In this document: in pieces, positions 56,756-64,000 of the stretch | Position numbering within the stretch: position 1 is the first letter of the stretch | Layout of the letters: each line of letters opens with the position of its first letter | NCBI RefSeq assembly: GCF_014202415.1 | Contig: NZ_JACHGR010000004.1 | Coordinates: 248,001 to 312,000, forward strand | Length of the DNA stretch: 64,000 nucleotides | Source of the DNA: Tolumonas osonensis | Lineage (GTDB): Bacteria; Pseudomonadota; Gammaproteobacteria; Enterobacterales; Aeromonadaceae | Direction of reading: 5' to 3' | Program-made: the position numbers and the translations under genes | The notes under the pieces: generated by a model | Database searches by the model: none | Told to the model about the DNA's origin: nothing | Seen by the model: only the letters and a program-made list of their open reading frames with translations

Positions 56756-57631
56756 ATGCAGGTCGTATCCATCATTTCAACGAAAGGTGGCGTCGGCAAG
56801 ACGACGACGGCCGCCAACCTCGGCGGGCTCGCCGCGGACGCGGGGCTGCGCGTGCTGCTGCTCGATCTCGACGTGCAACCCACCTTGTCCTCTTACTACG
56901 AGCTTGCCCACCGTGCGCCCGGCGGCATCTACGAGCTGCTGGCATTCAACGAGCGCGCCGTCGACCAGCTCGTGTCCCGCACCATCGTCGCGGGCCTGGA
57001 CCTGGTGCTCTCGAACGATCACCGGGGTGAACTGAACACGTTGCTACTGCACGCGCCAGACGGACGCCTGAGACTGCGGCACCTGCTGCCGGCGCTGGCG
57101 CCGCTCTATGACCTGGTGCTGATCGACACCCAGGGCGCGCGCTCGGTGCTGCTGGAGATGGCGGTACTCGCCTCCGGCCTGGCGCTATCGCCCGTGACCC
57201 CGGAAATCCTCGCGGCCCGCGAACTGCGGCGCGGCACCATGCAATTGCTGGAGGACATCGCGCCGTACCGGCACCTCGGCATCGAACCGCCACCGCTGGA
57301 CCTGCTCATCAATCGCGTCCACCCCGTGTCCGCGAATGCACGGATGATCCAGCAGGCGCTGCGCGACCTGTTCCAGGACCATGCCGGCATCCGCGTGCTG
57401 GGCACCGACGTGCCGGCCATCGAAGCCTATCCGCGCGCTGCGACCCGCGGCCTGCCGGTGCATCGCGTCGAGTATCGACAGCCACCAGGCAGAGTTGCGC
57501 CCGCCGCGCTCGACACCATGCGCGCGCTTGCTGGCGAATTGTTCCCTCAGTGGCAAGACAGATTCGCCCTCGTGTCCGGCCGTCCTCCACGTTCTTTTGA
57601 AACCGGGAGGCCCCATGGCGAACGCACATGA
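56756..57631 (+). CDS. parA: ParA-family partition ATPase
   Basis: A 291-aa P-loop ATPase with the deviant Walker A KGGVGKTTTAANL at residues 10-17 onward, the DLDVQPTLSSYY switch and VLIDTQGAR. In this ICE family it aids maintenance of the excised circular form. Overlaps shi by 17 bases. Confidence 0.92.
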   Translation: MQVVSIISTKGGVGKTTTAANLGGLAADAGLRVLLLDLDVQPTLSSYYELAHRAPGGIYELLAFNERAVDQLVSRTIVAGLDLVLSNDHRGELNTLLLHAPDGRLRLRHLLPALAPLYDLVLIDTQGARSVLLEMAVLASGLALSPVTPEILAARELRRGTMQLLEDIAPYRHLGIEPPPLDLLINRVHPVSANARMIQQALRDLFQDHAGIRVLGTDVPAIEAYPRAATRGLPVHRVEYRQPPGRVAPAALDTMRALAGELFPQWQDRFALVSGRPPRSFETGRPHGERT

Positions 57632-57875
57632 GCTTGCCCGTGGCCACAAGCGGCTGCGCGCTCTGATCGAGTTTGCGGTGAGCGAAGGCTGGCACGTCAA
57701 ACGCACCCGGGGTGGACACCTCAAATTCACCAAGACCGGCTGCGCCGCCATCTACACCAGCTCGACCGCGAGCGATTACCGGGCAGACCTCAACGCCCGT
57801 GCGCAGATTCGCCGAGCCGAGCGCGAGGCCCGCATGGCCCGGCCCGCCAACGCCGAGGGATGCGGCCATGGCTGA
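57615..57875 (+). CDS. shi: Small ICE protein Shi (HicA/YcfA-like)
   Basis: An 86-aa basic protein. The core WHVKRTRGGHLKFTKTG with ...YTSSTASDYRADLN resembles the HicA-like double-stranded RNA-binding fold, with the active-type His in GGHLKF. No HicB antitoxin is adjacent. In ICEclc the gene in this slot, shi, inhibits division of transfer-competent donor cells together with parA. Overlaps parA by 17 bases and the next gene by eight. Confidence 0.75.
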   Translation: MANAHELARGHKRLRALIEFAVSEGWHVKRTRGGHLKFTKTGCAAIYTSSTASDYRADLNARAQIRRAEREARMARPANAEGCGHG

Positions 57876-59532
57876 GATGACCTCCCAGGACATGGCCGGC
57901 AAGCTGCTTGCTGCCGGGTTCGAGCGCGGTGGGCCATCGGCCACGGCCTTGAGCGACCCGATCGCCGACACACCGATGGTCGTGACGCTGGACCAGTTGC
58001 GGCCCTACGACCACGACCCCCGCAAAAAGCGCAACTCGGCCTACGATGAAATCAAGGCCTCCATCCGCGAGCGCGGCCTGGATGCGGCGCCCGCCATCAC
58101 ACGCCGTCCTGGCGAGGCGCACTACATCATCCGCAACGGCGGCAACACCAGGCTGGCGATCCTGCGTGAACTCTGGGCGGAGACCAAGGACGAGCGCTTT
58201 TTCCGCATATCGTGCCTGTTCCGGCCCTGGCCTGCGCGCGGGGAGATCGTCGCCCTGACTGGGCATCTCGCCGAGAACGAACTGCGCGGCGGCCTCACGT
58301 TCATCGAGCGCGCCTTGGGCGTCGAGAAGGCGCGCGAGTTCTATGAAGCGGAAAGCAGCACGACCTTGAGCCAGTCCGAGCTGGCCCGTCGCTTGGGCGC
58401 CGACGGCTTCCCCGTGCAGCAGTCGCACATCAGCCGCATGGCCGATGCGGTGCGCTACCTGCTGCCGGCGATCCCAACCGTGCTCTATGGTGGCCTCGGT
58501 CGCCACCAGGTCGAGCGGCTGTCGGTCATGCGCAAGGCCAGTGAGCGCACGTGGGAGCAGTATGCCAAGGGCCGCTCCCTGCCGCTGGACTTCGACAGTT
58601 TCTTCCAAGAAGTGCTGTCGCAGTTCGATATCCAGGCCGACGAGTTTTCGCCGCAGCGTGTGCAGGACGAGTTGATCGGTCAGATGTCCGAGCTGCTGGG
58701 CATCGACTACGACGTGCTCGCCCTGGACCTGACCGAATCCGAGAGCCGCCACCGCGCCCTGGTCAGCGACCCAACCCCGCCATCGGCGCCGCCGACATTG
58801 CCTGAGCCTGGGGCCATTGCGCGGGCGCCGATCGAACCAGCACCATCCCCCGCTACAGCAGCACCTTCTGCAGGCCACCCTGCGGCCGCGCCGACGAGGC
58901 CCGAGGACGATGCGGCCCCGAGCGAGGCATCCGCGGCCAGCCCTGCGGCAGCGGCTGGCGGTCTGCTTGACGAGCACATCATCTCTCCGGCACCCACGAC
59001 GGAACGTCTCCAGTCCATCCAGCGCATGGTCGCCGACCAGTTGGGCGATGTGCTGCCGCCCGACTTCTCGGCCAACGTATTGCAGTCGATTCCCGTGCAG
59101 GCCGGGGGCCTCTATCCCATCTCGGACATCTGGCATATCGACCCTGGCCTCGACACACCCGACCGCCTGCGCATCCACATCGCGCAGTTCGCGCGCGAGA
59201 TCGCGGGCGAGGCCGACCTGGACGCATGTGTCGAGGATCGTTCTGACGGCATCGGGTTCGCGTGTCGTGCCCCGGCCCAGGTTTCGTCGCCGCTCGCACG
59301 TGCCGTGCTCGCGCTGCTGGTTTCCCTGGCCGGTCAGCAGCCGGCCGACGTCGGCTTGGACGTCGGGCACTTCGTCACCGACCTGCCAGCGCTGTTGCAT
59401 GGCCAGGGCCAACGTCATGACGACGGGGCCCGGCGATTGAGCGACAACACGCTGGTCAAGCTGTTTCGGCTGCTGCGGCTGGCCCGGCGCCTGCTGGATC
59501 TGGAAGCCGGCGCTGTCGGCTCTGGGACCTGA
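57868..59532 (+). CDS. ParB-like DNA-binding protein (BisD-like)
   Basis: A 554-aa protein. ParB N-terminal nuclease-like domain at about 35-130 (LDQLRPYDHDPRKKRN, IIRNGGNTRLAIL), helix-turn-helix at about 165-195 (SQSELARRLGADGFPVQQSHISRM), an alanine/proline-rich linker at about 295-370, and a separate C-terminal domain of about 180 residues that ordinary ParB lacks. In ICEclc the gene at this position is BisD, which with BisC forms the activator of transfer genes. Function by synteny. Confidence 0.8.
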   Translation: MAEMTSQDMAGKLLAAGFERGGPSATALSDPIADTPMVVTLDQLRPYDHDPRKKRNSAYDEIKASIRERGLDAAPAITRRPGEAHYIIRNGGNTRLAILRELWAETKDERFFRISCLFRPWPARGEIVALTGHLAENELRGGLTFIERALGVEKAREFYEAESSTTLSQSELARRLGADGFPVQQSHISRMADAVRYLLPAIPTVLYGGLGRHQVERLSVMRKASERTWEQYAKGRSLPLDFDSFFQEVLSQFDIQADEFSPQRVQDELIGQMSELLGIDYDVLALDLTESESRHRALVSDPTPPSAPPTLPEPGAIARAPIEPAPSPATAAPSAGHPAAAPTRPEDDAAPSEASAASPAAAAGGLLDEHIISPAPTTERLQSIQRMVADQLGDVLPPDFSANVLQSIPVQAGGLYPISDIWHIDPGLDTPDRLRIHIAQFAREIAGEADLDACVEDRSDGIGFACRAPAQVSSPLARAVLALLVSLAGQQPADVGLDVGHFVTDLPALLHGQGQRHDDGARRLSDNTLVKLFRLLRLARRLLDLEAGAVGSGT

Positions 59533-59547
59533 GCGAGGGAGACCAGC

Positions 59548-60108
59548 ATGTCCGCACCGAACCCACTCAACCAGGCCGTCATCGCGCAGGCGCTCTACGA
59601 TCTGCGCAACGGGCAACTGCGCCGCTGCAAGGCGATGGGATTCGGTGAGGAAGAACTGGATGCGCTCAAGCATCCGGCGCTGATCAGCGTGCTGGCCAAT
59701 GCCAACGTCTCGTGGTGCTCTGTCTCGGTGAACCGGGAAGTGCTCCGGCGATTGCTCAAACAGGCGCAGGACGTGGAGAAGGAGATCGCCACCGTCGATC
59801 GCATGCTGCGCCTGGGCGCCAGCACCGAAATGGTGAGCCGCTTCTACGGACTGACGCACCAGGAAGTCGCGCTACGGCGTGAAGTTCTCGGCCTGCCCAA
59901 ACGCAAGGGGCGCCATCCGGTTCTGGACGAGGAGCAGGACACCGAGCTGTGGCGGCGCTGGAAGGCCGTGACCAGCAGCAGGACTGTCGAGCAGGAGGAT
60001 GAGACCTCGGTTCTTGATGCGGCAATGGATCTCGCCGAAGGCATGGAACTGCCGCTGTCGGTGGTCTGGGCTGCGATCAAGAACTGGATCGATCAGGGGT
60101 TGGGTTGA
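59548..60108 (+). CDS. DUF2857 protein (BisC-like, distant FlhC relative)
   Basis: A 186-aa protein: NGQLRRCKAMGFGEEELDAL at the N terminus, then MLRLGASTEMVSRFYGLTHQEVALRRE, a likely helix-turn-helix, then a C-terminal helical part. It lacks the FlhC zinc cysteine set. In ICEclc the counterpart BisC pairs with BisD to activate late ICE promoters in a small fraction of cells and to sustain its own operon. Fifteen bases after the ParB-like gene. Confidence 0.75.
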   Translation: MSAPNPLNQAVIAQALYDLRNGQLRRCKAMGFGEEELDALKHPALISVLANANVSWCSVSVNREVLRRLLKQAQDVEKEIATVDRMLRLGASTEMVSRFYGLTHQEVALRREVLGLPKRKGRHPVLDEEQDTELWRRWKAVTSSRTVEQEDETSVLDAAMDLAEGMELPLSVVWAAIKNWIDQGLG

Positions 60109-60111
60109 ATC

Positions 60112-61362
60112 ATGGCCGTGGACGACGCTGCACCACGAGCACCACGCCAAGGCCCGGTCGCCCTCGCTGATCTGTTCGACAGCGCGCTGAAAGACCTTGC
60201 ACCGAAACCTCACCCGCCCGCGCCCGAGCCGGCTCCCGCATCCGCGACGGCTCCTGTGTCTGCAACCGGCGACGGTTTCCTGTTCAGTGGCAATCGGCAC
60301 GAGAGCGTGCCGCGACGGCTGTTCCTGGACCGACGCCTGACGCCGCTGGAACGCAATGCCTGGCAAGTCTTCCGGATGATGCTCAACGAGGATGGCGTCA
60401 CGGCGTTTCCGACGTATGAGCAACTTCGCCCGTGGCTCGCGTCAATGCCTTGCGCCGGACAAGCCTCCCACGAGACCGTGGCACGGGCGCTGACGCTGTT
60501 GCGCCTGACGCGCTGGTTGAGTCTCGTGCGTCGCAGGCGCGACCCCAAGACCGGGCGCATCCTCGGCAACCTCTACGTCCTGCATGATGAGCCCCTGACC
60601 CCGTTCGAGGCGATGCAGCTCGACCCGGACTACTTGCAGCTCGTCAGCCAAGCCCTGGGCCATTCGGCCAGGGCCGTTCAGGTCGTGGGCTTGCACACGC
60701 TCAAGGAGATCGCCGAAGACCCGTTGCTGTCTGGCCGCATGCTGCCCTCGCGGCTGCAGGTCCTTGCCGAACGCCTCGCAAGCCAGGGCATTGGGGCGCA
60801 GGAGAGTTATCCACAGGAGGACACGGTTCACGATTCCGAAGAAGGGGCGCCGAGCCTTCTTCGGAATTCTGATGACCCCTCTTCGGATTCCGAAGCAGGG
60901 CCGAAACCCGCGTCAGATGGCACTCTTCGGAATCCGAAGCAGGACCGTACTGTACGTAGTAGTCGTATTAATGAAGTACGTACTACCGCGCGTGAGCGTG
61001 GGCAGGTGCGCGCGATGCCGGGAGTTCGTCTGCCTGATCGCTTCCTCGGCTTGAAGGAAGAGCAGCAGGCCGGAGCCATGGTGGCATTGCAGCAGGTCGA
61101 TGCCCCGCTACGCCAGGCCGTACTGGACGAATGGGCGGATCGCTGTCGCGGCAGCACCATCCGCAACCCGGCAGGCTACCTGTTTGGCATCATCCAGCGC
61201 GCCATCCGTGGCGAGTTCAACGCATGGGCCAAACAAACTGGGTCAGCATCGCCACCTGCCACTGCACGAGATGCACCGCCTGAACCACCGCGCAATGTGG
61301 TTCCGCCCGAGGTGGCCCGGCAGCACATCAGCCGGCTGCGCGACCTTCTGCGCAGTAGCTGA
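60112..61362 (+). CDS. STY4528-type ICE replication protein
   Basis: A 416-aa protein of the family named after Salmonella SPI-7 STY4528. A winged-helix-like N-terminal half (about 65-185, RRLFLDRRLTPLERNAWQVF, ...ALTLLRLTRWLSLVRRRRDPKTG) precedes a low-complexity charged linker (about 235-300) and a C-terminal part (RFLGLKEEQQAGAMVALQQV, GYLFGIIQRA) like replication initiators of the RepA/DnaB-loader kind. The linker is encoded by DNA full of dyads and a DnaA box. Three bases after the DUF2857 gene. Confidence 0.75.
   Translation: MAVDDAAPRAPRQGPVALADLFDSALKDLAPKPHPPAPEPAPASATAPVSATGDGFLFSGNRHESVPRRLFLDRRLTPLERNAWQVFRMMLNEDGVTAFPTYEQLRPWLASMPCAGQASHETVARALTLLRLTRWLSLVRRRRDPKTGRILGNLYVLHDEPLTPFEAMQLDPDYLQLVSQALGHSARAVQVVGLHTLKEIAEDPLLSGRMLPSRLQVLAERLASQGIGAQESYPQEDTVHDSEEGAPSLLRNSDDPSSDSEAGPKPASDGTLRNPKQDRTVRSSRINEVRTTARERGQVRAMPGVRLPDRFLGLKEEQQAGAMVALQQVDAPLRQAVLDEWADRCRGSTIRNPAGYLFGIIQRAIRGEFNAWAKQTGSASPPATARDAPPEPPRNVVPPEVARQHISRLRDLLRSS
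60807..60815 (+). promoter_or_regulatory. Consensus DnaA box TTATCCACA
   Basis: Exact match to the strong E. coli DnaA box, inside the replication gene, 18 bases before the first dyad. A 9-mer can occur by chance, but not commonly in such GC-rich DNA. Confidence 0.55.
60833..60939. repeat. Four-fold CTTCGGA/TCCGAAG dyad repeats
   Basis: One spaced inverted repeat and two 15-bp palindromes, all built from TTCCGAAG or its complement; spacing between centres is about 38 and 44 bases. Confidence 0.8.
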
Positions 61363-61410
61363 GCGCGATGAGCGACAAGGGCGTGAAGCAGACGTCCATG
61401 GCCGTCAGTA

Positions 61411-61430
61411 GAGCTATCCCCAGGGGATAG
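61411..61430. repeat. ICE palindromic repeat, copy 1 (one arm shortened)
   Basis: GAGCTATCCCCAGGGGATAG; preceded by CGTCCATGGCCGTCAGTA, the conserved flank. The right arm departs after GATAG. Confidence 0.85.
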
Positions 61431-61553
61431 ATGTGCTACAAGCTGTAACGCCGACCGGCGCGGCCTGGTACATCCGTCCACGGGGCCGTAATGGCGTCGG
61501 TTTCATGAGCAGCCCGCACCATCTGCGCGAGCAACGCTCCATGGCGGTTGATG

Positions 61554-61576
61554 GAGCTATCCCCTGGGGATAGCTC
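61554..61576. repeat. ICE palindromic repeat, copy 2
   Basis: Perfect 11-bp arms GAGCTATCCCC/GGGGATAGCTC around a central T; preceded by CGCTCCATGGCGGTTGATG, similar to copy 1. Confidence 0.9.
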
Positions 61577-61693
61577 GCGATACGGGCCGCCACTGCCACG
61601 ACAACCGGGGACTGGTTCATTTCGGTTTGTTGACTGACTGCCTTCCGCTGCGTGCCGATCCTGACCGCTCCTTTCCCCAAGCGAGCGGACACC

Positions 61694-62482
61694 ATGGCAA
61701 CCAACGAACCTCTGCAACTCAATCTCGGCTCATTGCGCAGCGCGATGTCGCTGACGCTTCACACCCACCACGCCTCGCGCATCTGGCATGGCCGCGCCGC
61801 CGCCGAGGGGCGACCCGGCATCGTCGGCCTGAACGGCTACATCGCCGTGATGAACAAGATGAAGCGCGGCTCGGAGCAGGACGATCCGTACAGCGACTGG
61901 TGGATGTTGCGCATCGAGGAGAAGCTCGACCAGACCAAGGCCACGTTGCAATCGCTGCGCGGGCAGGTTGACCAGGCACTGGCCGGCGTGCCTGCGGCGT
62001 TGAGCCTGGGCGAGAACCTCAACGTGCAGCCGGTGAAGCTCCCCTTGTTCGTGAACGCGCAGCTCGGCTTTGCCGCCGTCTATCTGCTGGCCGACTACGA
62101 CGACATCGCCCGCAAGCTGATCCTCGCCCATCACACCGCGCTGATCGATCGCTCGACATTGGAGCGCTGGCTCAATGAAGGTGCCCACGCGCTGCGCAGC
62201 CTGTTCAGCCTGGCGCAGCAATACCGCTACTCGGGCTGCACCCGCGACGACTTCGCGGCCAAGAACGCCGCAGCTCGGGCAGCATTGGAGAAGTTCGGCG
62301 AACTGCCGCAGGACGTGCTCGAAGGCATGCGCCGCTCGAAGTTTGCGCCGCCCATCGCACGCCGCGGGCTGCAACAGCGCGGTGATAGCGCTGCCGCAGC
62401 CGCACCTCCCAGCGACGAAGGCGCTGCCGCCGATTCGGCCGAGGCCAGGTCCACAGCCGCCGGCGAGGACGAACAGGCATGA
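61694..62482 (+). CDS. TIGR03761 / PFL_4669-type ICE protein
   Basis: A 262-aa protein conserved in this ICE family, function unknown. N-terminal signature LGSLRSAMSLTLHTHHASRIWHG and MLRIEEKLDQTKATLQ; the C-terminal 45 residues are an alanine-rich low-complexity tail. Start ATG 61694. Overlaps the DUF3158 gene by four bases (ATGA). Confidence 0.8.
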   Translation: MATNEPLQLNLGSLRSAMSLTLHTHHASRIWHGRAAAEGRPGIVGLNGYIAVMNKMKRGSEQDDPYSDWWMLRIEEKLDQTKATLQSLRGQVDQALAGVPAALSLGENLNVQPVKLPLFVNAQLGFAAVYLLADYDDIARKLILAHHTALIDRSTLERWLNEGAHALRSLFSLAQQYRYSGCTRDDFAAKNAAARAALEKFGELPQDVLEGMRRSKFAPPIARRGLQQRGDSAAAAAPPSDEGAAADSAEARSTAAGEDEQA

Positions 62483-63006
62483 GCGACCCGAACCGCGAAC
62501 CGCGCTACTTCCGTCGTCTGGAACAGCCAGCCTTCATGCGGCTGGAACACGCGGCCTCTCTAAAAGGCCTTTTAAAGCCTTTTAAAGGTAAAGGAGACTT
62601 CGAGGCCTGGGCCAGCCAGTGCTTCGCCATGCGCGACGAGTTGATTGCCCTGGCGCAGCGACAGGTGCTGCCACAGGCGTGCGGGCATCCCTTCCACCTG
62701 CTTCCCGTCGAGCTGGCCCAGCAGACCACTGGCGCAGGCACGACCTTTCTTCGCTGGCGCAAGCACGATCGATCGGCCATGGGCGTGGCCCTGTGGCAGG
62801 CGCTGATGGCGAGCACCAGCACGCCGGTCAACCTGCTGCACGACCTGCACGCGATCGAACTGCAGCGCATCACGCTGAACATGCAGATCAGCCTGCTGCA
62901 CACCCTGGGCAGGCAAGCACAGGAATGCGCCAGCAAGGCCGCGCAGGCGGACAACGCCTACCTGCGCCGGCTCGCGTCCGTTCCTGCCGCAGTGCGCGAT
63001 CGGTGA
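62479..63006 (+). CDS. DUF3158 family ICE protein
   Basis: A 175-aa protein conserved at this position in related elements; function unknown. The segment SLKGLLKPFKGKGD near residues 28-41 is encoded by an AT-rich, palindrome-dense tract unlike the rest of the gene. C-terminal half is helical (ELQRITLNMQISLLHTLGRQAQE). Coupled with the upstream gene. Confidence 0.8.
   Translation: MSDPNREPRYFRRLEQPAFMRLEHAASLKGLLKPFKGKGDFEAWASQCFAMRDELIALAQRQVLPQACGHPFHLLPVELAQQTTGAGTTFLRWRKHDRSAMGVALWQALMASTSTPVNLLHDLHAIELQRITLNMQISLLHTLGRQAQECASKAAQADNAYLRRLASVPAAVRDR
62562..62594. repeat. AT-rich palindromic tract within the DUF3158 gene
   Basis: Contains the perfect 12-bp palindrome AAAAGGCCTTTT (62562-62573) and two further CCTTTTAAAG units in 33 bases, standing out from GC-rich surroundings. 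Confidence 0.7.
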
Positions 63007-63079
63007 TTGCGCCTGCCATCCGAGCACGCACCCGTGCCCAACGAGGCACGGGTATTTCAACCACCACGGAGATTGCACC

Positions 63080-63520
63080 ATGAGCACACAATTCATCGGC
63101 GAGGGCAACATCGGCTCGCCTCCCGAGTACCGCGAATTCCCCAACGGCAATGACGATCCTCGCCGGTTGCTCCGGCTGAACGTGTACTTCGACAACCCCG
63201 TCCCCACCAAAGGCGGAGAGTTCGAGGACCGCGGCGGCTTCTGGGCGCCGGTGGAACTCTGGCACCACGATGCCGACCGCTGGCAGAACCTCTACCAGAA
63301 GGGCATGCGCGTGCTGGTCGTCGGCCGCATGGAGCGCGACCCCTGGACGGACAACGAAGATCAGCCGCGTGAGACTTGGCAGGTCAACGCGCGCAGTGTC
63401 GGCATCCTGCCGTACCGCATCGAGTCCGTGGCCCTCAGCCCGAAGCCACAGGAGGCAGAGCCGAAGCCCCAGGCCAACCAGGAACCGGCTGCACCGAAGG
63501 AAGCGAAGCGCAGGAAGTGA
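63080..63520 (+). CDS. ssb: ICE single-stranded DNA-binding protein (STY4534-type)
   Basis: A 146-aa OB-fold protein: MSTQFIGEGNIGSPPEYREF start, then LLRLNVYFDNP, GGFWAPVELWHHDADRWQNLYQKGMRVLVVGRME, which is the SSB beta-barrel pattern. The C-terminal tail is basic (KEAKRRK) rather than the acidic DDDIPF-type tip, so it may not recruit host proteins as chromosomal SSB does. GGAG lies eight bases before ATG. Confidence 0.85.
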   Translation: MSTQFIGEGNIGSPPEYREFPNGNDDPRRLLRLNVYFDNPVPTKGGEFEDRGGFWAPVELWHHDADRWQNLYQKGMRVLVVGRMERDPWTDNEDQPRETWQVNARSVGILPYRIESVALSPKPQEAEPKPQANQEPAAPKEAKRRK

Positions 63521-63798
63521 CCCAACATGGAGGGCGGCTGCCGCAGTGCTTCGCCGCCCTCCATGCGCTGCGAGCTATCCCCAGGGGATAGCTCCACCAA
63601 CGTCCACCGAGTTCCACGCGCTCCCGGAAATCGCGGCTCCCGGCCCGCACACTTATGGCCATGCGCCCTCCCTGCACACGCCATTTCATCTCGTAAAGCG
63701 GTCGCCACCGCATGCGGCTTGTTTGCTGCTGCCCTCAGTGGCGCTCGGCATCCTCGATCCCAGCAACTCATGAACCACGGGAATCGGAATGGACGGAC
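63521..63798. other. Intergenic region before topB
   Basis: 278 bases containing palindromic repeat copy 3; otherwise no supported gene. The topB ribosome site GGAATGGA lies just before 63799. Confidence 0.5.
63572..63594. repeat. ICE palindromic repeat, copy 3 (reverse orientation)
   Basis: GAGCTATCCCC-A-GGGGATAGCTC, perfect arms; followed by CACCAACGTCCACCGAG, the reverse complement of the flank seen before copies 1 and 2. Confidence 0.9.
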
Positions 63799-64000
63799 AT
63801 GCGGCTGTTCTTGTGCGAGAAGCCCTCCCAGGGCAAAGACATCGGCCGGATTCTCGGCGCCACGCAACGCGGTGAAGGCTGCCTCAACGGTTCCGGCATC
63901 ACGGTCACGTGGTGCATCGGCCATCTCGTAGAGGCGGCAGCGCCCGAAGCCTACGACGAGCAGCTCAAGCGCTGGTCCATCGAGCAGTTGCCCATCATTC
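63799..64000 (+). CDS. topB: DNA topoisomerase III, N-terminal part (runs off window)
   Basis: 67 codons of a type IA topoisomerase. The TOPRIM start MRLFLCEKPSQGKDIGRILG with the catalytic-type Glu, and TWCIGHLVEAAAPEAYD, identify it. ICE-encoded topB copies are typical of this family and probably assist replication or transfer of the excised form. Truncated by the window end, so integrity is unknown. Confidence 0.93.
   Translation, partial: MRLFLCEKPSQGKDIGRILGATQRGEGCLNGSGITVTWCIGHLVEAAAPEAYDEQLKRWSIEQLPII

Larger units (their letters stand above)
60807..60990. other. Candidate replication origin embedded in the replication gene
   Basis: Within about 185 bases: a consensus DnaA box (60807-60815); a 13-bp inverted repeat ATTCCGAAGAAGG (60833-60845) / CCTTCTTCGGAAT (60855-60867); palindromes CTTCGGATTCCGAAG (60881-60895) and CTTCGGAATCCGAAG (60925-60939); then a GTAC-rich stretch with TACGTA (about 60953) and GTACGTAC (60976-60983) around the AT-rich CGTATTAATGAAG. 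The shared half-site is CTTCGGA. The encoded linker is low-complexity, so selection is plausibly on the DNA. Confidence 0.5.
61363..61693. other. Intergenic region with two palindromic repeats
   Basis: 331 bases between the replication gene and the TIGR03761 gene. Holds two copies of the 23-bp palindrome family in the same orientation. No supported small gene; the short frames have no ribosome sites. Confidence 0.6.

Noticed and set aside
57381..57614. N-terminal extension of shi inside parA
   Set aside because: The extension is parA read in another phase; the ATG at 57615 begins the conserved MANAHELARGHKR sequence.
57615..57875. shi as the toxin of a HicAB toxin-antitoxin pair
   Set aside because: No HicB-like partner is adjacent; the neighbours are parA and the ParB-like gene, and the slot corresponds to shi of ICEclc.
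57790..59859. 689-codon open frame on the minus strand opposite the ParB-like gene
   Set aside because: A by-product of high GC in the opposite strand. The plus-strand gene has ParB and helix-turn-helix motifs and coupled neighbours; the minus frame has none.

Overview
The window is a stretch of gammaproteobacterial chromosome (1 to about 52.69 kb) joined to one end of an integrative and conjugative element (ICE) of the ICEclc/PFGI-type family (52.69 to 64 kb, running off the right edge). The chromosomal gene order is typical of Gammaproteobacteria: cysJIH; lptD-surA-pdxA-rsmA-apaG-apaH; obgE-rpmA-rplU / ispB; hflC-hflK-hflX-hfq-miaA-mutL-amidase-tsaE-nnr / queG. Protein texture points to Aeromonadales (Tolumonas/Aeromonas-like) rather than Enterobacterales. 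That assignment is an impression, not a measurement.

Chromosome, left to right: the 3' part of epd; the sugar phosphatase hxpA; a 61-aa small gene; a LysR regulator; a large RTX-type secreted protein without a nearby secretion system; the sulfite-reduction operon cysJIH; an outer-membrane barrel; gltX; a Bcr/CflA-type exporter; a LysR regulator divergent from an F420-reductase-like dinucleotide-binding protein; the siaABCD signalling operon (phosphatase, kinase, phosphoprotein, diguanylate cyclase), lying exactly between tRNA-Gly(UCC) and tRNA-Gly(CCC); rapA; rluA; djlA; the peptidoglycan-recycling pair murU-amgK; the envelope and ribosome-assembly cluster lptD to apaH; folA; a YjjP/YjjB exporter pair in which yjjP has an in-frame stop; obgE-rpmA-rplU and ispB; purA; the hflC-hflK-hflX-hfq-miaA-mutL-ami-tsaE-nnr supercluster, whose last gene shares its start codon region with divergent queG; polyphosphate glucokinase; and a lone SPFH protein.

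At 52688-52705 lies an 18-bp sequence identical to the 3' end of tRNA-Gly(GCC), the attachment core used by ICEclc-type elements. To its right base composition becomes strongly GC-rich. After about 830 bp without a recognisable gene comes a 248-codon gene split by an intact IS21-family element (perfect 5-bp target duplication TTCGG). It stands where ICEclc carries bisR, the activator of alpA. Downstream is one co-directional series: alpA, parA, shi, a ParB-like gene (bisD-like), a DUF2857 gene (bisC-like), a STY4528-type replication gene, a TIGR03761/PFL_4669-type gene, a DUF3158 gene, an ICE single-strand-binding protein, and the start of topoisomerase III.

The strongest new observations are in the ICE. 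The replication gene carries inside its coding sequence a perfect DnaA box followed by a 13-bp inverted repeat, two 15-bp palindromes and a GTAC-rich/AT-rich tract: a candidate embedded origin. A 23-bp palindrome with a conserved one-sided flank occurs three times in the intergenic gaps. The IS21 insertion may have broken the switch that starts transfer.
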